Shown piece after piece: positions 11,490 to 19,592 of a stretch of DNA of 64,000 nucleotides. The stretch lies in the NCBI RefSeq assembly GCF_009828925.2, contig NZ_WUTY02000001.1:2014492-2078491 (forward strand), given 5' to 3'. The notes beneath the pieces are model-generated. The model saw only the letters and a program-made list of their open reading frames with translations, did no database searches and was not told the origin of the DNA. A program made the position numbers and the translations under genes. Position 1 is the stretch's first letter. The number at the start of each line of letters is the position of its first letter. This stretch comes from Methylicorpusculum oleiharenae (GTDB lineage: Bacteria > Pseudomonadota > Gammaproteobacteria > Methylococcales > Methylomonadaceae).

Positions 11490-11770
11490 TTAAGCGCGCC
11501 ATAGGGGGTTCCTCGGTGCTACACGTTCTTCGGCTTGAGTAGCGCACAAACAAGCGCCGAAGATGAAAATGCACCCGAAAAGGTAAATCCACAGCAGAAA
11601 ACCATGATCCCGCCGAACGCCCCATAGACCGCATTCATCATGGCGAAATCCTTGAGGTAAATAACGAAGAGATCTGCTGCGTACAACATTGCCGTAGCAC
11701 ACAAAATGGCAACCCAGACTTCGGCAAAGCGCATAGGACGTCGCTGAGTTCGTTGAAGAACCGAGTTGCG
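11490..11770 (-). pseudogene. Remnant of a YihY/BrkB-family membrane protein (frameshifted C-terminal end)
   Basis: The minus strand shows MRFAEVWVAILCATAMLYAA and then NAVYGAFGGIMVF in one frame, and LLWIYLFGCIFIFGACLCA in the next frame, together reproducing the last third of YihY/BrkB membrane proteins. A one-step frameshift near 11600 separates the halves, and the N-terminal two thirds are missing. The stop codon lies at 11490-11492, 16 bases before the phosphoketolase start. The family is an inner-membrane protein of unclear role. This is read as a decayed gene at the edge of the ATPase island. Confidence 0.6.
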
Positions 11771-11917
11771 TTAGTACTTCCCCGGCAGCCAGGCTTGGGC
11801 TTTTGGTTGTTGGATCAGAGGTCATTGGGTGGCTCCACCGTCATTTCGAGTTTTGCCCTCTGCACGCGCCATACTGAATAAGTCACGCATCCAAGAAAAT
11901 TCTTTCATGTATTTGCT

Positions 11918-12697
11918 TCAACGGGACTGCTCCTTGGTAATTGGATCCTCCATCCAGTATCTCTGACGATCGTAATGTCGATGCAGTCCATTCTCATAAT
12001 CCCGGGTCAACAGTAACTCCTCAGTGTATTCCGGTGACTGCCTGATGGCCTCACGGGTGAGATTAACGAAGACTGTCGACTCGCTCCAACTAACCCGATC
12101 GATCCATTGCGGTGAAACCAGGACTTTTTTTCCCGGCCACCAGTTTTTCGTATCAATAATTAAATAACGAATCGTCCACGTCTCATCATCAATGATGAAA
12201 TCTTCGACGTGTCCAATATAGCCGTCTTCGGCTTGGATGTTATGGCCGCTCACATCGTGAGTGCTACGCAAATTGGGATCCCACTTTTTATCATCATGGC
12301 TTGGTTTTTCCCATATCTCAGGGTCACGCACAATGTAGGGATAAGTTGAATAAGATCCCCACATAAATGGACCGTCCCAATATAAAGGCCAACCATAAAA
12401 TTGGTAGTAGTCCTCCTCGAATTGTCTCGAAACAGGCTTGTCGCTGTCCAAGGATGGACTGTCCTCAATCTGCTTTTTTGTTAAATCGACGGCGATGAAT
12501 TGCTCTTCCTTATTCACCCCGGCCAGCGCATAGGGAGAGATCAAAATCTTCCTGCCCGTTAGCCAGTTACCTGTGTCGGCGACCAGATAGCGAATCGTCC
12601 AATAGTGGTCATCGAAGTAGAACTCATTGACCGTCCCTAATTCCCCGTCAAGAGTTTGTAATTTGTAACCTTTTAGTGTTTGGGCTTTATTGAGCAT
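11918..12697 (-). CDS. Protein with two PRC-barrel domains
   Basis: A 259-residue soluble protein built of two similar halves. Each has the PRC-barrel pattern: DGELGTVNEFYFDDHYWTIR with WLTGRKILISP (about residues 15-65) and DGYIGHVEDFIIDDETWTIR with WWPGKKVLVSP (about 160-205). PRC-barrels occur in photosynthetic reaction-centre H subunits and in the RNA-processing factor RimM; free-standing double forms are common in stress-related clusters and have no fixed role. I chose the ATG at 12695-12697 because GGAG lies upstream and the protein then begins directly with the first barrel. Its neighbour to the right is the DUF302 gene in the same direction. Confidence 0.8.
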   Translation of the reverse strand: MLNKAQTLKGYKLQTLDGELGTVNEFYFDDHYWTIRYLVADTGNWLTGRKILISPYALAGVNKEEQFIAVDLTKKQIEDSPSLDSDKPVSRQFEEDYYQFYGWPLYWDGPFMWGSYSTYPYIVRDPEIWEKPSHDDKKWDPNLRSTHDVSGHNIQAEDGYIGHVEDFIIDDETWTIRYLIIDTKNWWPGKKVLVSPQWIDRVSWSESTVFVNLTREAIRQSPEYTEELLLTRDYENGLHRHYDRQRYWMEDPITKEQSR

Positions 12698-12810
12698 CGT
12701 AGTACTCCAGTTTTTTAAGTTTGATTTTTGTAAGCTGTTGTCGATCGACTGGCGGTCGTATTTGAAAAATCGCAATGAATTTATCAACAGTTAGCGGCCA
12801 GTGTGATGGA

Positions 12811-13200
12811 TCAGTCTGAAGCAGCAGCCTCATTCATGATTTTAACGATAGTGTCTTCCACTTCCTGCGCCACCCCTGCCAGTTGGGGCGTGTTGAACAT
12901 CGCCAGAAGCGTGGTTGGCTTCAATGTTGCCATTACCGTTTTGCCGTCCTCCTCGTAAATGGAAATCCGGCATGGCAGTGCGGTGGAGACACTCATGTTT
13001 TCATCGAGCACCTTCTTTGCTTGTTGAGGTTGGCACACCTCAAAAATCTGGCATTCGCGGGTGAACTCCACGCCTTTTTTGGTCATGGTGTCTTTTAGAT
13101 TATGAACCTGCATGACGCCAAAATGGTTCGCCTGAACGGCGGTCTGTAAGGCATTCGCAGTGTCACTCACTGATTTATTCGTCGTTAATTTGATTAGCAT
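12811..13200 (-). CDS. DUF302 family protein
   Basis: A 129-residue soluble protein with the DUF302 pattern: an N-terminal strand and helix (TNKSVSDTANALQTAVQANHFGVMQVHNL), the ECQIFEVCQPQQAKKVLD central part and the ALPCRISIYEEDGKTVMATL strand pair. Two conserved cysteines lie in CQIFEVC and one in ALPCR. No function is established; the family is often found next to envelope and metal-related genes. AGGAG lies 7 bases upstream of the ATG. It runs in the same direction as the PRC-barrel gene, 113 bases away. Confidence 0.82.
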   Translation of the reverse strand: MLIKLTTNKSVSDTANALQTAVQANHFGVMQVHNLKDTMTKKGVEFTRECQIFEVCQPQQAKKVLDENMSVSTALPCRISIYEEDGKTVMATLKPTTLLAMFNTPQLAGVAQEVEDTIVKIMNEAAASD

Positions 13201-13255
13201 AGCGGTTCTCCTTTCATGGTTTACAGTTCACGTCTCAGTAATGCCGCGCCCCGAC

Positions 13256-13366
13256 TTATTTTTTGGACAGTTTTAGGATAACGACGACCAGCGGGACTGC
13301 CAGCAATACGCCAATCACCGACCAAATCCACATTCCGCCGGCCATGGCCCCCTCTGTAACCGTCAT
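13256..13366 (-). CDS. Possible small single-span membrane protein
   Basis: An in-frame reading of 36 codons (from the ATG at 13364-13366) or 29 codons (from the ATG at 13343-13345) gives MAGGMWIWSVIGVLLAVPLV followed by VVILKLSKK. That is one hydrophobic span with a basic end, the typical look of a small inner-membrane protein. It lies just upstream of the DUF302 gene in the same direction. A purine-rich GAGGGGG run sits very close to the inner ATG. No homologue is recognised, so the call rests on composition and position only. Confidence 0.4.
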   Translation of the reverse strand: MTVTEGAMAGGMWIWSVIGVLLAVPLVVVILKLSKK

Positions 13367-13731
13367 CCCTGTATTCTTCGTGAAACCTCTTTGATTGTAT
13401 TGTGACCTTCTACATATTTCGCCTTTGCTTCAGTGGAAAGAAGATTAACGAGAGGCGGCTCTTGGTCAGCCATGCTCACGCTCAGCTGATTCGCATCCTT
13501 ACTCTCAGTTGGCGACGTCGTTATACGGAAACAGAGCCAGTTGCGTGCCGTTCTTGTCAAGCACGTGGTTGAAATAAGCGACGCAGTTGTCTCACTGGAG
13601 TGCCGCAGGGTCTGCACCCGATCATCAACATTCTTGCGAAAACGGGATCGGCCAACCCACGCTCGATTTGACCACTCTAATTTCCACTCAACCTGTTCCA
13701 GGCCGCGGTTTTTAAACAGCTCGTCGAACAA
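13363..13731 (-). pseudogene. Degraded coding region, origin not recognised
   Basis: A 122-residue open frame exists, but its content does not look continuous. In a neighbouring frame the same bases (about 13505-13590) read DNCVAYFNHVLDKNGTQLAL then FPYNDVAN and a stop, which looks more protein-like than the open frame. The end of the open frame (MADQEPPLVNLLSTEAKAKY) may belong to another piece. I read this as remains of one or two genes broken by frameshifts, in line with the decayed surroundings. I could not assign a family. Confidence 0.3.
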
Positions 13732-13839
13732 ACGTACAGGGCACGTTTCTTCAGCTAAATGGACGCAGGAAATTTGGTCTTCTACTGAAATTGAATGCGC
13801 TCTATCGGGAACGACATCCCCTGCGCCTTTAATGCCCCT

Positions 13840-14124
13840 CTATTCGTAACGGGCAAATTTACAGATAGAGCAAAGCATCGATGTCATGCGATCCAGTGTT
13901 TTAGGATCATCAATTAGTTCGACATAATGACGATAAAACCCCTCCGGGTTGGTGAGAGGCATTCGCAATCTGAATGGATTGCTTTGGAATTTCTCCAAGG
14001 TAATCCGATTTTTAGACACGTCGTGTTCGGTTTCAAGTAAGTCACCCCCTGATATGGGTAAATAACCCATGGTTTTCAAAATTGTCACCGCGTTGCTGGA
14101 CGCCGGCATCTGTAAACACGGCAA
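13840..14124 (-). CDS. Unrecognised 94-residue ORF
   Basis: An open frame whose middle and end (residues 25-94) look like real protein, with SKNRITLEKFQSNPFRLRMP and a C-terminus containing CSICKFARYE. The first 20 residues are less convincing and the true start may be further in. No family is recognised and no ribosome site is clear. It is flanked by degraded DNA on both sides, so it may be the tail of a broken gene rather than an intact one. Confidence 0.3.
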   Translation of the reverse strand: MPCLQMPASSNAVTILKTMGYLPISGGDLLETEHDVSKNRITLEKFQSNPFRLRMPLTNPEGFYRHYVELIDDPKTLDRMTSMLCSICKFARYE

Positions 14125-14882
14125 GACATTGGGTTTGAGTCATGGAGGATAGGCTTTTTAAAGAAGTGATTTAGATGCCTTTCCGTGAGTACGGTGTCAA
14201 TCGAATTATTTTCGATTCCTTTGAGGGTGTCTGTTCGATAACACACATAAAATCCGGTCTTGACCACGCTACTTCCAGATTGAATCAGCATGTGTTGCTT
14301 CAAAACTACTTTATGCTGCGCTTATTTGTTACTCGGGTGCATGTGGGGAGATCACTGAACTCAGCATCTCCATCGCTGTAACACTGGTTTAAGAACTGGA
14401 TGCTGAGCTTAGGGTGATTCAGCATGACTTACTGGCTAGGAAGAAATAGCCAATCGAGCAATCATTTGTCAGGCGGCCCTATCGCGCAGCACACACTAAC
14501 CAGTGGGTGAGCTTTGTTGCACGTCCTTGTGTCCTGGATCCCGGTCATCCCTACCGCGATGACGCCTTTGCCAAACGTTCAATGCCTAAAGCGAACAGTG
14601 TTTTATTTAATGGGTTTGCCACCAGTTACGCAGACCCTGTCGATAATTCCTTCAGCCCAGCATAATGGCCGTCCGTTTTTGAAATTATTGTGAAACTTCA
14701 GTAGGAACCATATTCCACCACTTTTTCATCAACGGCATCTTCCACATGCCGAACATTTATGTCTTTTGATGTGACATAGCCAATCGTTGCAGTACTGGTA
14801 TCCATTGGAGAGATATTCTTATCTTTTCGTTTTTTCTTCTTAATTGAGGTTCATATTTCCTTTCTAGCCTGTCCGTCATAAA
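14125..14882. other. Gene-free stretch with a truncated mobile repeat
   Basis: About 760 bases without a supported gene. The recognisable content is the truncated copy of the MITE-like element at 14519-14702, listed separately. Short open frames exist on both strands but show no protein-like pattern and no ribosome site. The stretch joins the frayed end of the ATPase island to the ISL3 remnant. Confidence 0.6.
14519..14702 (+). repeat. MITE-like element, copy 1 (left end missing)
   Basis: These bases match the right-hand 60% of the copies at 24384-24696 and 47371-47664: shared blocks include CACGTCC(T/A)TGTG, GCGAACAGTG, GGTTTG(C/T)CACC, TCGATAATTCC and CCGTTTTTGAAATTATTG. The right terminal repeat reads TGAAACTTCAGT, one base off the GGAAACTTCAGT end of copy 2. 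The left end and the left terminal inverted repeat are absent, so this copy cannot be mobile. Confidence 0.75.
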
Positions 14883-15560
14883 TCAATTTGGCTCTAATGA
14901 CATATCCTCTCCCCATGAAAACACTGGGTCTGAACCGGCATAGACATCAAAAAACCGTTCTTTAAATGAATAGGCAACCCCTCGATCGGGAAACAAATCC
15001 GACCATTTATCTAAGTTTTTACTATCAGCTTCGGCCAGGTCGTGATGGCGTTTTAAAAGTACAAAGCGCTCATTTTTAAGCTTCAACTTCATTTTATTAT
15101 CCGGAGATTTGGTAACACGTTTTCTAACTTTTTCGACAGCCTCATTGGACATGCGGATGACATCAAATTTGTCAACAACAATGAGTCTTACAGGGAAATG
15201 ATATTGCGCTAAATCTTGATAGATACTCTACATATCCATAACTACCACTTGAACGTTTTCCTTGTTCGGCTTCGAAAAATATTCCCATAAATCAACTTTC
15301 TTTCGTGTGGGACGCAATTCTTATATGGATGGTTTTTCAATATTGGTTTGCACTGTCCGATATTCATCCAGAATATGAATTTCATCAATGCCCAAACATG
15401 GTCTGGACTCGTCAGGGAAAAAGTGACGGATGTGTGATGTGCTTACCATAGCCTCAACATCGAATTCCGATTCAATTGTGACAAACCATCTTCACCATGC
15501 AATTTCGAATAACGCTTAATAACAAGCCGCATAAATTTACCGGCTGAGTGGTTCAGCATA
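14883..15560 (-). pseudogene. ISL3-family transposase, decayed remnant
   Basis: The minus strand carries pieces of an ISL3-type DDE transposase broken by in-frame stops. In order they are a stretch with PCLGIDEIHILDEYRTVQT (about 15400, with the first catalytic Asp), a stop near 15320, then VQVVVMDM (second Asp) followed by another stop, and then an open piece of 89 residues ending at 14883 (LKRHHDLAEADSKNLDKWSD). GIDE and VVMDM are the expected acidic-residue contexts of the ISL3 group. The zinc-binding N-terminus and the C-terminus are missing. It is non-functional and marks past insertion at the edge of the ATPase island. Confidence 0.75.
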
Positions 15561-15574
15561 GCTTGAACGGGCGG

Positions 15575-16033
15575 TTAAAGAAGATTTAAATCGAAATGAA
15601 TGGTTTTCAGAATAGGCATATAGCAGACACCTTTATCAGCGCAGCCTTGGAACGTGATTTCCAAAACAAGATCGTCGATTTTGACGGCATCATGAAGCAG
15701 GGGGAGCCTGAGTAGCAGGCGATCCCGGTAAATTTCAACGGTACCGGAAAATTCGTCATGATTGGTTTGTCCGGCAGGAAATAAAGGTTCACCCGCTTTC
15801 AGTGCCGGTGTTAGCGAGAGGAATTTAAATTTATGACGATAAAGATAGTATCCATCGGCAATAGCCCAGGACAAGACAAGCATGTTCTGATTCTTTAGTT
15901 CGGCTTTAAATTCGAAAGCTTCATCAGGGGGCAAGAGATCTTCTGAATCAACAGCATAAGCAGAGCCTGGAAGCCATAACAGCACGCAATAAAGAACTAA
16001 TAATAATGAGCGCTTGGGGATGGGTCTATTCAT
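15575..16033 (-). CDS. Stand-alone DsbD alpha-type (thiol-reductase N-terminal) periplasmic domain
   Basis: A 152-residue protein with a signal peptide (residues 1-27, cut near SAYA-VDS) and one immunoglobulin-like domain of the DsbD N-terminal type. The redox pair is Cys131 and Cys137 in FQGCADKGVCYMP, which matches the FQGCAxxGxCY motif of DsbD alpha. In DsbD this domain takes electrons from the membrane part and passes them to periplasmic partners. Here the membrane and gamma domains are absent, so another protein must reduce it. The TlpA lipoprotein and the CPFC membrane protein in the same operon are candidates (inference). It is the last gene of the operon. Confidence 0.8.
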   Translation of the reverse strand: MNRPIPKRSLLLVLYCVLLWLPGSAYAVDSEDLLPPDEAFEFKAELKNQNMLVLSWAIADGYYLYRHKFKFLSLTPALKAGEPLFPAGQTNHDEFSGTVEIYRDRLLLRLPLLHDAVKIDDLVLEITFQGCADKGVCYMPILKTIHFDLNLL

Positions 16034-16112
16034 TGGCTACTTTCAGGGATAGTGCGGTGTTTTACAGGCAGTCGGTGAGTTAACAAACAAGCCGGCTGCC
16101 GGTCAAAAAAAA

Positions 16113-17564
16113 TCAATAATCAGGCGCGGCGCGGAATGTCCAGACGAGAGCCAGATTGCCGAAGAAGCCATCGCCCAGTTGAACCTGGGTAAATGTTTGA
16201 CCTGCTCGGTTAACGATTTCTCTGGAATTCAAATCTTCGTAGATCGGTAATCCTACAGAACCGCGCAATTTGAAATTACCGCCGAAGGCATTCATGAACC
16301 GCCAGTCACTGACAAAGGCCAGATTGGTCACGGTACCGCCACTATTGCCGATTTTATAGCCTCGATCCTCATTTTTCTCGATATAGCTGGCATCTATCTC
16401 GACACCCAGCATCAAGTCATAATTGGGCGTGTAGTGTAATCCCAGACCTATATTGGCCACATCGCCAAACGCAAAATTCTCGTCATTTTTTGGGTTGACG
16501 GTATACAACGCGGTCGTATGCAGCCATAGCGCTTTCCAGCGTTGGGAATACAACAAGCCGCCGGTAAACGTTGCCGTGTCCTTGCCTAGTTGCAGCGCGG
16601 GACTGGTCGAAATAAGATTATCCCCTGTTTGCCGGGCAATAAACTGAGCTGGCGGGGTATTTAGCGCCGGCTGGCGATCCGCACTAAATTGGCCGGTCGG
16701 TAATGTCGTACCCAGCAAGACGGTGGCAAACTTGTCCCAGCGGTTGCTGCGCCAGAAGTTATAGCGGCCCTCTAGGGTAATGTCTCCGATACCGTTTTCT
16801 TCGCCCACTGATTCGGTAATGACACCTGCCGGTGTTTGATTGAGTGTTTTGGTTCTTCTCTCTAGCCAGGGCACATTGATGAACAGCGCGATATCATCGG
16901 TAGGCGAATAGTTGGCCGTCAAAGCCTGCTGGTGGGCTTCGAGCTGGCTTGGCGCCCGAGGTTGTGCCCGGTTGCCCTTGACGAAATCGTAGGGCTCCTG
17001 GCTGCTGCCTGAGCCAATTTTAACCCGGTCTTTTTGGGTATAGCCATAGACCATGCCGACACTGAAGTTACCTTTGCCCGGTGTGACGGCGGTACGTAAA
17101 CGAAACGGCGCAGTGGTGCCCACAGGCGATACATCTTCGTAGGCGATATGAAAATCTATGACATCGCCGCCTTCTTTGGCGGCAAATGCTTCGGCTTCGT
17201 CACGATTCGCAAAGGCGATATAATTGGGCACCATGTCGGGAATGACTTTACTGCCAAGCACGTAGGTTGCATCTTCAGCATCGACCAGTTCTCCCGAAAC
17301 CCAGTCATGAACTTTAGCCGATTCAAAGGCGGACAGCCCGCCTGCATCATCAATTTCACGTAACATGCAGGCTACGCCGCAAGTATATTGCTTGTGTCCA
17401 TCCTTATAGGTCAGTTCTGCGGCACTCTTGATATACTCGTCTATCCACATACCGCAGACACGGCAGCTTTCGCGTTCATGTTTCTCTTCAGCATTAAGCT
17501 GAGTTGACATGAGTAACAGCTGACACCCTATCAATACAAACGCTATCTTAATGAGCGTTTTCAT
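16113..17564 (-). CDS. NosL-type domain fused to an outer-membrane beta-barrel
   Basis: A 483-residue protein. Residues 1-25 form a signal peptide. Residues about 30-165 are a NosL-like copper-binding domain with CRVCGM at the start, a second Cys pair in YTCGVACM, and the repeated YxDGxxxY and AxAFAAKEGG elements. From about 170 to the end there are alternating amphipathic strands, ending in aromatic residues (FRAAPDY), typical of an outer-membrane barrel. NosL binds Cu(I) and helps mature the copper centre of nitrous-oxide reductase. GGAGG lies 7 bases before the chosen ATG (17562-17564). The start overlaps the TlpA gene by 17 bases. I know of no named family with this fusion. Confidence 0.75.
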   Translation of the reverse strand: MKTLIKIAFVLIGCQLLLMSTQLNAEEKHERESCRVCGMWIDEYIKSAAELTYKDGHKQYTCGVACMLREIDDAGGLSAFESAKVHDWVSGELVDAEDATYVLGSKVIPDMVPNYIAFANRDEAEAFAAKEGGDVIDFHIAYEDVSPVGTTAPFRLRTAVTPGKGNFSVGMVYGYTQKDRVKIGSGSSQEPYDFVKGNRAQPRAPSQLEAHQQALTANYSPTDDIALFINVPWLERRTKTLNQTPAGVITESVGEENGIGDITLEGRYNFWRSNRWDKFATVLLGTTLPTGQFSADRQPALNTPPAQFIARQTGDNLISTSPALQLGKDTATFTGGLLYSQRWKALWLHTTALYTVNPKNDENFAFGDVANIGLGLHYTPNYDLMLGVEIDASYIEKNEDRGYKIGNSGGTVTNLAFVSDWRFMNAFGGNFKLRGSVGLPIYEDLNSREIVNRAGQTFTQVQLGDGFFGNLALVWTFRAAPDY

Positions 17565-18075
17565 AAAAGCCTCCTTTATTAAGGACTGTTGTAAATAGTT
17601 TTTCAAATTCTTCCGATTTTGCTTCACCGCTGAGCTTTTCGCGCAGAATGCCTTGCTCATCGAAGATGAACGTGGTGGGCAGGCCGATGACACCGAATTG
17701 TCTGGCGGCTGAGTTGAATTCATCTGCCAGCATCGGATAAGTCAGCTGCTCGAATTGCTTAAGCCGTTCGTCACCTTCTTTGATGCGGCTCTCGTTGATG
17801 GCCACAGGAATAAACCCCTGATCTTTGTATTTCTGATAAAGGCGATCAAGCGAAGCCAGAATCGTTTTATCGCAAAATCCGCATTCAAGAGACCAGAACC
17901 GGACCAGTACAACTTTTCCTTTAAAGTCTTCCGGCAGTTTTACGGGATGGCCGTCAAAACCTTTTAAAGTGACGCTGGGAACCGGATCACCGATCTGCAA
18001 TCCTGGTTTTTTGTGGCAAGCAGTGAGGGTTAACAGGGCGGTCAAGCATAGTAGTGTAATCCGGCGTAGGGTCAT
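17548..18075 (-). CDS. TlpA/ResA-like thioredoxin lipoprotein
   Basis: A 175-residue protein. The N-terminus has a lipobox (LTLTAC) that makes Cys20 the lipidated residue. The thioredoxin fold follows: KGKVVLVRFWSLECGFCDK holds the active pair Cys65/Cys68, and GVIGLPTTF holds the cis-proline. The protein should sit on the periplasmic face of a membrane and reduce thiols, as TlpA and ResA do for cytochrome c and copper-site maturation. Its start overlaps the NosL gene by 4 bases and its end overlaps the NosL-barrel gene, so it is translationally coupled on both sides. Confidence 0.87.
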   Translation of the reverse strand: MTLRRITLLCLTALLTLTACHKKPGLQIGDPVPSVTLKGFDGHPVKLPEDFKGKVVLVRFWSLECGFCDKTILASLDRLYQKYKDQGFIPVAINESRIKEGDERLKQFEQLTYPMLADEFNSAARQFGVIGLPTTFIFDEQGILREKLSGEAKSEEFEKLFTTVLNKGGFYENAH

Positions 18076-18593
18076 GAGCGTCTGTCCAGCGACTCAATGA
18101 TGGCCGGAGTGACTTCCTCATAGCGCAGGATGGTCTTGCCTTTGTGATCTTCCAGAAATTCCTGCGCGGACTCCTGATCCTTGAACGGTAGCAATTCATG
18201 GCCCATAGGCCCCAGTACGTCGGAGCCAATCACATAATAAGCCGGCTTCGCTTCGATCAGTTCAACTTCGTAATAGTCGGTGACGTAGATGTCCTTGATC
18301 GTATCGGCCGACTTTCCAGGAGTATATTTTGCCGTATCGAAAATATGCTTGAACATATCCTTGGCGCCGTCATAAAAATAAGACGTGCCGTCTTGGAAAA
18401 TGATCTGGGCCACCCATTTCGGGTATTTGTAAACGAACATGCCGCAAACCGGGCAGCGGTCAGACTTTTTGATGGTAATCTCAGGTTCGGCAGCGTAGCT
18501 GGCAGTCAGGTTGAATAAACAAATCAACAATACTGACCAAAGTGCAAACCCGGGTTTTGGTGTTGTTAATTGAGGTTTAATAGACGACTTCAT
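18072..18593 (-). CDS. NosL-family protein (putative Cu(I) chaperone)
   Basis: A 173-residue secreted protein. It has a signal peptide (about residues 1-35, ending SYAAEP) and the NosL domain. The copper-binding motif is CPVCGMFVYKYPKW, followed by IIFQDGTSYFYDGAKDMF and YVTDYYEVELIEA. In NosL the cysteine and methionine of CxxCGM are the expected Cu(I) ligands. No nosZ, nosD or nosF is present in the window, so the partner is not nitrous-oxide reductase by context. I chose the ATG at 18591-18593; two upstream in-frame ATGs fall in the preceding gene and leave a poorer signal peptide. It overlaps that gene by 17 bases. Confidence 0.82.
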   Translation of the reverse strand: MKSSIKPQLTTPKPGFALWSVLLICLFNLTASYAAEPEITIKKSDRCPVCGMFVYKYPKWVAQIIFQDGTSYFYDGAKDMFKHIFDTAKYTPGKSADTIKDIYVTDYYEVELIEAKPAYYVIGSDVLGPMGHELLPFKDQESAQEFLEDHKGKTILRYEEVTPAIIESLDRRS

Positions 18594-19590
18594 AGTTAAT
18601 AACCAGGCTTGAAAAGATAATTTCATAAGATACAAAGGCGGTAAACGCGGCGTATAACAGCACAGAGGTCAGCGCGAGTTTACGAATAAAACCGTTTAAC
18701 AGGCCCTCAAGACTGGGTATGCCTCGGAAAGGCATCAGCGCGCCGATGCCGATTCCGGATACCACCGCGCCAAAAAGCAGGATATAAAGCAGGTAGCCGA
18801 TATAGTGATAATCCTCCATGATGATGCAGAACGGGCAGTGATGCGTAGGCAGTTCGTAGATGTAAAGCGAGATAAACGATACGATTGAAACCAGCGAAAC
18901 AATAAACATCACCAGGCTGAGACCTGCGTAAAGGTAGCCGGCCTTATTTTTGAAATAGAAATAAAGACCGTTTGCCAATGTGCAGACCATTCCGCCATAA
19001 AAAATCCACATCATGGGCCGGGCGGGCAACGAAGCGATTTCAGAACCCAGGCCGGTGACTTTTTCTTCGCTAAACATGCTGCCGCAGCAGGAAGTAATAA
19101 CATTCGCCTCCATCCCAAGAAAATAGGCGCTCTCCAGCAGGGTTTCCAGCACGATAAAAGGCGCAATAAGCGCCAGCAATACATATTTCTTTTTGATCAG
19201 CGGATAATCGTAACCCTGGTTATCGGCATGATTTAACACCAGCCATAATCCGGCTAGGATAAAGTTAAGAATTTTGAAAACCAGCGTCGGATAGCCGAAG
19301 TCGTTGACATTCAGCGTTCCGGCAGCGCACATCGCGCCGACGAATAACGGACCCATGGCGTCCGCGGTGAAAATATAAAGAAAAAGCGAAAGTAATTGCA
19401 GGCCGAAAACATAGCTGAGCAAGGTCGAAATCAGATAGGTTTTGCGCTCAAGAGTCAGTTGTATTTCCTCTCCGCTTTCTATATTCCAGTGTTTGAGTAT
19501 TTGTGCGCCGTAGTAGGTCGCATAGACCACCATGAAACTGGAGATATAGGCTGCAAGCAGGTTGGCAATAACGGTAGGATGCAGAATCAC
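18577..19590 (-). CDS. Multi-span membrane protein with CC and HHCPFC motifs
   Basis: A 337-residue protein with about eight or nine hydrophobic segments. Two cysteine sites stand out: Cys168-Cys169 in TSCCGSMF, in a loop, and His250-His251-Cys252-x-x-Cys255 in THHCPFCIIMEDYHY at the start of a membrane helix. A CPxC pair at a membrane edge resembles thiol oxidoreductases of the VKOR kind, and the adjacent histidines could bind copper or iron; both ideas are inference. No named family is recognised. It starts 2 bases after the ABC ATPase stop and overlaps the NosL gene, so it is part of the operon. Confidence 0.7.
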   Translation of the reverse strand: MILHPTVIANLLAAYISSFMVVYATYYGAQILKHWNIESGEEIQLTLERKTYLISTLLSYVFGLQLLSLFLYIFTADAMGPLFVGAMCAAGTLNVNDFGYPTLVFKILNFILAGLWLVLNHADNQGYDYPLIKKKYVLLALIAPFIVLETLLESAYFLGMEANVITSCCGSMFSEEKVTGLGSEIASLPARPMMWIFYGGMVCTLANGLYFYFKNKAGYLYAGLSLVMFIVSLVSIVSFISLYIYELPTHHCPFCIIMEDYHYIGYLLYILLFGAVVSGIGIGALMPFRGIPSLEGLLNGFIRKLALTSVLLYAAFTAFVSYEIIFSSLVINYEVVY

Positions 19591-19592
19591 GC

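Noticed and set aside
13541-13849. Plus-strand open frame of 102 codons
   Set aside because: It overlaps the degraded minus-strand patch, carries no ribosome site and is rich in Arg and Ser without any motif.
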